This document shows positions 36,212 through 41,191 of a stretch of DNA of 41,191 nt, one piece after another. Location of the stretch: NCBI GenBank assembly GCA_009780015.1, contig WRAW01000001.1, positions 78,012 through 119,202 of the forward strand. Direction: 5' to 3'. Below the pieces are notes generated by a model. The model searched no databases and was not told the DNA's origin. It saw only the letters and a program-made list of their open reading frames with translations. Both the position numbers and the translations under genes were made by a program. Within the stretch, counting starts at the first letter, position 1; the number at the start of each line of letters is the position of its first letter. The stretch comes from Defluviitaleaceae bacterium. GTDB lineage: Bacteria > Bacillota > Clostridia > Lachnospirales > WRAA01.

Positions 36212-37390
36212 GTGAAAAGGGTAGTTGTTGGCCTGATAGGTTCAGGTTTTATTTCAAGAGTCCATATGGAGAGCTATAAGAAAGTGTATGGACTGGACGT
36301 ATGGGTCAAAGCCCTTGCGGCCAGAACCAAGTCGACAAGGGATGCCTTTGCGGCCGCATACGGAATTCAGGACGTATATGAGGACTACACGGATATGCTG
36401 AAGGATAGTGAGATCGATGTGGTCGACATCTGCACCCCTCCGTTTTTGCACGAAGAAATGATAGTAACGGCGATGAAGTCCGGCAAGCATGTTATATGTG
36501 AAAAGCCTCTGACCGGTTTTTTCGACGACGGCGGAGAAGACGCGGGAAATGTCGGTCATACCGTACCTAAAGCCGAAATGTACAAAAAAGTACTCTCCAG
36601 GCTTGACAATATCAAAAAAGTGATTGATGATTCAAGCAGCATTTTCATGTACGCCGAAAACTGGATATACGCGCCGACCGTACAAAAATCAATGCGTCTT
36701 ATTGAGGCTAAAAAAAGCAAAATTCTACTCATGCACGCTGAGGAAAGTCACTGCGGTTCACATGCCTCACACGCCGCAAACTGGAAGTACACAGGCGGCG
36801 GGGTATTGATAAGGCAGGGCTGTCACCCGCTTTCAGCGGTTCTTTACCTGAAGCAGGCAGAGGCGAAGGCAAGAGGCGAAAAAATAGACCCTGTATCCGT
36901 TATCGCGGATTGCGGAGTCTGTTCAGCCGCCGTCAGGGGAGATGAGCGCAAACACCTTGACCTGAACCCAATTGACGTCGAAGACGTCGCAAGCGTCGCC
37001 ATAACCTTCTCAGACGGCACAAAGGCTCATATACTGTCGGGTGATATGGTAGTCGGAGGTATACGCAATATAATCGATGTCTACACAAACGACTCCGCAT
37101 TCCACTGCAGAATAAATCCCAACGATACAATGACGGCTTACCACGGCAGCGAGGCCGGGCTTGAAAACGTCCACTTCACCGAAAAGCTTGGTACAAAGCA
37201 AGGCTGGCAATATCTTTCCATAGACGAAGAGGCGGCAAGGGGCTATGTCGGCGAATTTCAGGACTTCATGGAGTGCGTAGCCAGCGGCAGGCAACCTATG
37301 TCTGATTTTAAAATAGCTTACGACACGGCCAATATTGTCTACGCAGCTTACCAGTCCGCGCAGGAGGACAGAAGGGTACATCTGAAATAA
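36212..37390 (+). CDS. Gfo/Idh/MocA-family oxidoreductase
   Basis: VVGLIGSGFISRVHMESY, VDICTPPFLHEEMIVTAMKSGKHVICEKPLTG. Confidence 0.94.
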   Translation: MKRVVVGLIGSGFISRVHMESYKKVYGLDVWVKALAARTKSTRDAFAAAYGIQDVYEDYTDMLKDSEIDVVDICTPPFLHEEMIVTAMKSGKHVICEKPLTGFFDDGGEDAGNVGHTVPKAEMYKKVLSRLDNIKKVIDDSSSIFMYAENWIYAPTVQKSMRLIEAKKSKILLMHAEESHCGSHASHAANWKYTGGGVLIRQGCHPLSAVLYLKQAEAKARGEKIDPVSVIADCGVCSAAVRGDERKHLDLNPIDVEDVASVAITFSDGTKAHILSGDMVVGGIRNIIDVYTNDSAFHCRINPNDTMTAYHGSEAGLENVHFTEKLGTKQGWQYLSIDEEAARGYVGEFQDFMECVASGRQPMSDFKIAYDTANIVYAAYQSAQEDRRVHLK

Positions 37391-38476
37391 ATGGGGGATA
37401 AATATATGCAAGCGAAAGCAGACGGGCAAAACTACGCGCCTAAGGGCAAGTCGGAGCCGGTGGTTGGCCCCGGCGAGTTCAAGGTGGCCGCCGTAGGCCT
37501 TGACCATGGTCATATATACGGCATGTGTAACGGCCTTAGTGAAGCCGGCGCAGATATCGTAATGGTCTATGATCAGGATCCGGCTAAGGTCGAAGAATTT
37601 CAGAAGAAATTTCCAAGCGCCGTGGCTGCGCGTTCCGAGCAGGAGGTAATGGAGTCCGATGTAAAACTGGTCGCCGGAGCCGCTGTTCCCGCCGAGCGCT
37701 GCGCCATCGGACTTAGGGCAATGGCACACGGCAAGGACTACTTCGCGGATAAACCGCCGCTTACCACGCGTGAACAGCTCCGGCAAGCCCGCGACGCCGT
37801 GCAGTCCACCGGACGCAAGTTCGGAGTATATTATAGTGAGCGTTTGCACGTGGAGGCCGCGGTCTACGCCGAGCAAATTATTGCCCAGGGAGCAATCGGG
37901 CGGGTCGTAAGCGTCTCCGGCTTCGGGCCGCACAGACTTAACGCAGGCAGCCGCCCGGCGTGGTTCTTTGAACCCGAACGCTACGGCGGGATACTAGTGG
38001 ACATCGGTTGTCACCAGATCGAGCAGATACTCTTCTTTTCCGGCGCACAGGATGCTGAGATCGTGAGCAGCCGCGCAGCAAACTACAATCTTAAAAGCTA
38101 TGCGGCCTTCCAAGACTATGGCGATGCTACACTCACATGCGATAACGGCGTTGCCGGGTATTTTCGCGTAGACTGGTTCACCCCAAGCGGCCTTGGCGCA
38201 TGGGGCGACGGCCGCACAACAATAATCGGTACAGACGGATACATCGAATTGCGCAAATACTTAGACATAGCCAACGATCCCGACGGCGACCACGTATACA
38301 TGGTCAACCACGAAGGTGAGCACCACTTCAGGGCATCCGGCCAGTGCGGCTTTCCATTCTTTGGACGATTTATCCGAGATTGCCTGGATCGCACTGAAAT
38401 AGCCATGAGCCAACGCCACGCTTTCCGTGTAATGGAATTAGCATTAGATGCACATGAAAAAGCAATAAAGCTATAG
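37391..38476 (+). CDS. Gfo/Idh/MocA-family oxidoreductase
   Basis: FKVAAVGLDHGHIYGMCNGL, MAHGKDYFADKPPLTTREQL, GGILVDIGCHQIEQILFFSG; starts directly after the upstream stop. Confidence 0.92.
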   Translation: MGDKYMQAKADGQNYAPKGKSEPVVGPGEFKVAAVGLDHGHIYGMCNGLSEAGADIVMVYDQDPAKVEEFQKKFPSAVAARSEQEVMESDVKLVAGAAVPAERCAIGLRAMAHGKDYFADKPPLTTREQLRQARDAVQSTGRKFGVYYSERLHVEAAVYAEQIIAQGAIGRVVSVSGFGPHRLNAGSRPAWFFEPERYGGILVDIGCHQIEQILFFSGAQDAEIVSSRAANYNLKSYAAFQDYGDATLTCDNGVAGYFRVDWFTPSGLGAWGDGRTTIIGTDGYIELRKYLDIANDPDGDHVYMVNHEGEHHFRASGQCGFPFFGRFIRDCLDRTEIAMSQRHAFRVMELALDAHEKAIKL

Positions 38477-38483
38477 CTCAGGC

Positions 38484-38533
38484 GGTCGACAAAGACCCAT
38501 TGAATCGAAAAGAATCAATGGGTCTTTGTTGAC
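38484..38533. terminator. Bidirectional terminator between convergent operons
   Basis: GTCgACAAAGACCCATTGA...TCAATGGGTCTTTGTTGAC. Confidence 0.85.
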
Positions 38534-38576
38534 CGGCGCTCTACTAAAAAAGGATACGAGAACAAAACACCTACGC

Positions 38577-39200
38577 TTATTGTAACCTTTGTATCAGTTC
38601 GTCAGATGTCATTACCATGCCGTATTTGTGCGCAGTGTTTTCTTCCACTGCTTTCTGCTGCAATAAATCCCAAGTAGACGCGCAGTCTGAAGCCAATATT
38701 ACCTTGAAGCCTTCCTCGAAGCCGCCGCGTATCGTGTCATAGACACAAAGGTGCGTGACGGTGCCTGTTACAATTATTGTATCGGCGCCTTCGCTTCGCA
38801 GTATGTCGACCAAGCTGGTATTATGGAACGAAGAGTAATGATATTTTTCGATGACATAGTCTTCCGGCATAATCGGTTTTAATTCGTCTATTACGTCGGC
38901 GCATTGTTCGGTTTTGTCAATATCGGCGTAATAACGCTCATGATTGCGCGAGCATGATTGCTGAGCAGGGATTTCCGGGCTCCAGTTCCACAGCAAGCTG
39001 GGCGTTTTACCGGAAACAAACTTCGTAAATATTACGGGAATACCGTTTTCACGTGCAAATGTAATCAGTTTTTGGTTTGCGGGAATGGTTGCAAGAGCTT
39101 CATTAACGACCATAGGCGCGCCCGGGCGGACAAAATCGTTCTGCAAATCCACAATGACGAGCGCTGTTTTGTTCTTGGTAAATTCAAACGTTCTCGGCAT
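38577..39200 (-). CDS. Isochorismatase-family cysteine hydrolase
   Basis: KTALVIVDLQNDFVRPGAPM, YVIEKYHYSSFHNTSLVDILRSEGADTIIVTGTVTHLCVYDTIRGGFEEGFKVILASDC. Confidence 0.93.
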   Translation of the reverse strand: MPRTFEFTKNKTALVIVDLQNDFVRPGAPMVVNEALATIPANQKLITFARENGIPVIFTKFVSGKTPSLLWNWSPEIPAQQSCSRNHERYYADIDKTEQCADVIDELKPIMPEDYVIEKYHYSSFHNTSLVDILRSEGADTIIVTGTVTHLCVYDTIRGGFEEGFKVILASDCASTWDLLQQKAVEENTAHKYGMVMTSDELIQRLQ

Positions 39201-39229
39201 ATGTATTCTCTCCTTTTAAATTAAGTAAG

Positions 39230-40486
39230 TTAACGAACAAGCACCAGCGACAGCCATGGCACATACGTTATGACCATTAGAGCGGCTATCATCACCGCTA
39301 CAAACGGCAAACATCCTTTAACAACATCAATCATACTCAGCTTGCTTATACCCACGGCTACAAAGAGGTTAAGCCCGGCAGGCGGCGTCAGGAAACCGAT
39401 GCCAAGGTTGACGACCATGATAATACCGAAATGAATCGGATCCACGCCGAGGCTCGTAACAACAGGCAGCAGCAGAGGCGTAAGGACGAGCACGGCCGCG
39501 CTTGGGTCTATAACCATCCCGATAAGCAGCAGCAATGCGTTGACAAGCAGCAGGATCATTATCGGATTGTCGGATAGCTGCAGAATGGCGTTGGCAAGCG
39601 TTATCGGAATTTGCTGGAATGTCATATACCAGCTTAGTATTGATGTCGCGGCCATGACGAACATAATCATTGAAGTTATGATGACGGACTTTCTAGCAGT
39701 CGGAAAAATGTCTTCAGGTTTGAGTTCCTTGTAAATAAAGAAGCCTGTCACGAAGCTGTACATAATTGCCAGGGATGCGGCTTCCGTAACTGTGGTTACG
39801 CCCGTGTAGATAGAACCAAGCACAAGCAGCGGCATTAGAAGGCTTATCAGAGCTTCCCCGAATGATTTCACAACATCCTTAAGCGCCGGGCGCTTATTGG
39901 TCGGAAATTTATGTATCTTGGAATAGATCACCGCAACCGCGATAAGCACAAAGCCTATGAATAAGCCGGGAATGATCGCCGCTATGAAGAGCGCGCCTAT
40001 AGACTGCTCCGCTACGACTCCGTAAACAAGTATTATTATGCTGGGCGGCAGTATGATCCCAAGCGAACCGGCGGCGCACAAAATTCCAACCGCGAACTTA
40101 GGAGGGTACTTGTTTTCAATCAGATTCGGAATCATGATTTTTCCGACTCCGGCCACGGTCGCCGTACTGGAGCCAGAAAGCGCCGAAAACAGCATACACG
40201 ACGCCACGGCAGTCACAGACGCCCCGCCCGTTATCCAGCCGAAAGCGACGTTTGCGAAGTTAATCAGCCGCTTAGACGTTCCGCCCTTTAGCATCAGATC
40301 GCCGGCAAATATGAAAAACGGTATCGACATAAGAGTAAAGGAATCCACGCCGGAATACATGCGCTGCGCGGCAAGCTGCAAGTTTATACCGCTGTCCATA
40401 AGGCCGATTACGGCGGTCAAGCCTATTACGATAGCTATAGGTACTCCTAGTATAAGAAGTCCAAGAAATGCAAGCACTAGCAACAT
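39230..40486 (-). CDS. dctM: TRAP transporter large permease (DctM family)
   Basis: GVPIAIVIGLTAVIGL, SGSSTATVAGVGKIMIPNLIENKYPPKFAVGILCAAGSLGIILPPSIIILVYGVV, HFGIIMVVNLGIGFLTPPAGLNLFVA. Confidence 0.95.
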   Translation of the reverse strand: MLLVLAFLGLLILGVPIAIVIGLTAVIGLMDSGINLQLAAQRMYSGVDSFTLMSIPFFIFAGDLMLKGGTSKRLINFANVAFGWITGGASVTAVASCMLFSALSGSSTATVAGVGKIMIPNLIENKYPPKFAVGILCAAGSLGIILPPSIIILVYGVVAEQSIGALFIAAIIPGLFIGFVLIAVAVIYSKIHKFPTNKRPALKDVVKSFGEALISLLMPLLVLGSIYTGVTTVTEAASLAIMYSFVTGFFIYKELKPEDIFPTARKSVIITSMIMFVMAATSILSWYMTFQQIPITLANAILQLSDNPIMILLLVNALLLLIGMVIDPSAAVLVLTPLLLPVVTSLGVDPIHFGIIMVVNLGIGFLTPPAGLNLFVAVGISKLSMIDVVKGCLPFVAVMIAALMVITYVPWLSLVLVR

Positions 40487-40989
40487 TATGACGCATCCGC
40501 TCCTTTTGCTTCATTTTTAAACATGCCCACAATCAGGTCCTTGAGCTGGACGGCGTATCTGATAAACATAAGGGTAAGGCCGACGGGAACAGCCAGATAT
40601 GGGATGAACAGAGGCATTTGCAGAGCGGGGGAGGTCGAACCCATGCCGTACGCGCTGATAACAACGTTCATACCGGATCGGATTACAATAACACAGAATA
40701 TCATACAAATTACAACAACAATCATACGGAATATCGGCTTTAAAAATCCGGGAAGAGCCTGCTGAAGCGTGTCCATACTGGGATGCGCGTTTTCGCGCAC
40801 ACCAATACTTGCCCCCAGGAACACAAACCACACTATCATGTACCTGGCCGATTCCTCTACCCACGGCAGCGTAAAATTAAACCCATACCTCAAAATAACC
40901 TGCATAAACACAATCAATGACGTAATGATAAGTAAGCTTGAAGCTATTATTTCCTCCAACCTGTTGAGTTTGTCCACAAACTGTTTCAT
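40486..40989 (-). CDS. dctQ: TRAP transporter small permease (DctQ family)
   Basis: FTLPWVEESARYMIVWFVFLGASIGVRENAHPSMD; overlaps dctM. Confidence 0.93.
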   Translation of the reverse strand: MKQFVDKLNRLEEIIASSLLIITSLIVFMQVILRYGFNFTLPWVEESARYMIVWFVFLGASIGVRENAHPSMDTLQQALPGFLKPIFRMIVVVICMIFCVIVIRSGMNVVISAYGMGSTSPALQMPLFIPYLAVPVGLTLMFIRYAVQLKDLIVGMFKNEAKGADAS

Positions 40990-41068
40990 AATACCCCCTT
41001 TTATACAGGTTCTTGCATCTGGGTTCAGATTTTTCGACTTTTAGAACTTGTGTTCAATAACGCTCAAA

Positions 41069-41191
41069 TTCGTGCTTTCATGTTGTCTAAAACTCTTGCA
41101 ATGTAAAATCGGTACGATACTAAGTGGTTTTAGACAACGAAACGCGAACAATTTCGTGCTTTCATGTTGTCTAAAACTCTTGCAATGTAAA
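41069..41191. repeat. Second locus of the tandem ~84-bp foldback unit, truncated by the window
   Basis: TTCGTGCTTTCATGTTGTCTAAAACTCTTGCAATGTAAAATCGGTACGATACTAAGTGGTTTTAGACAACGAAACGCGAACAA followed by a second identical start at 41153. Confidence 0.85.

Overview
The 41.2 kb window looks like a chromosomal segment of a flagellated, endospore-forming Clostridia-type Firmicute. This is inferred from gene content (sigE/spoIIGA, rny, and a comF-flgM-flgN-flgK-flgL-fliW-csrA locus), not from any database search. From left to right it contains: a choline/carnitine acyltransferase-family CDS cut by the left edge; an AT-rich pair of exported proteins (lipoprotein and C39-like cysteine protease); a MoxR/DUF58/membrane-protein operon; a flagellar late-gene operon with two FlgK paralogs separated by two tandem 49-aa microproteins that are absent from the ORF track; a beta-lactamase-fold hydrolase; spoIIGA-sigE; DUF1540, DUF421 and rny genes; an orphan FliD-like gene; an aldo/keto reductase; a divergent RHH / Cys-rich small-protein pair; an amidohydrolase; tRNA-Arg(ACG); dinB; an ECF S component; an internally deleted PfkB-kinase pseudogene next to a LarA-like gene; and a LacI-regulated TTT-transporter / Gfo-Idh-MocA / isochorismatase / TRAP catabolic region. 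The most unusual non-coding signals are: (i) three dispersed 160-220 bp foldback elements sharing an essentially identical 20-nt core, with different but internally matched termini; (ii) two separate tandem arrays of ~84-bp foldback units, one next to the spoIIG promoter; (iii) a 118-bp inverted-repeat element between tctC and tctB. All calls come from reading the sequence; no homology search was run.
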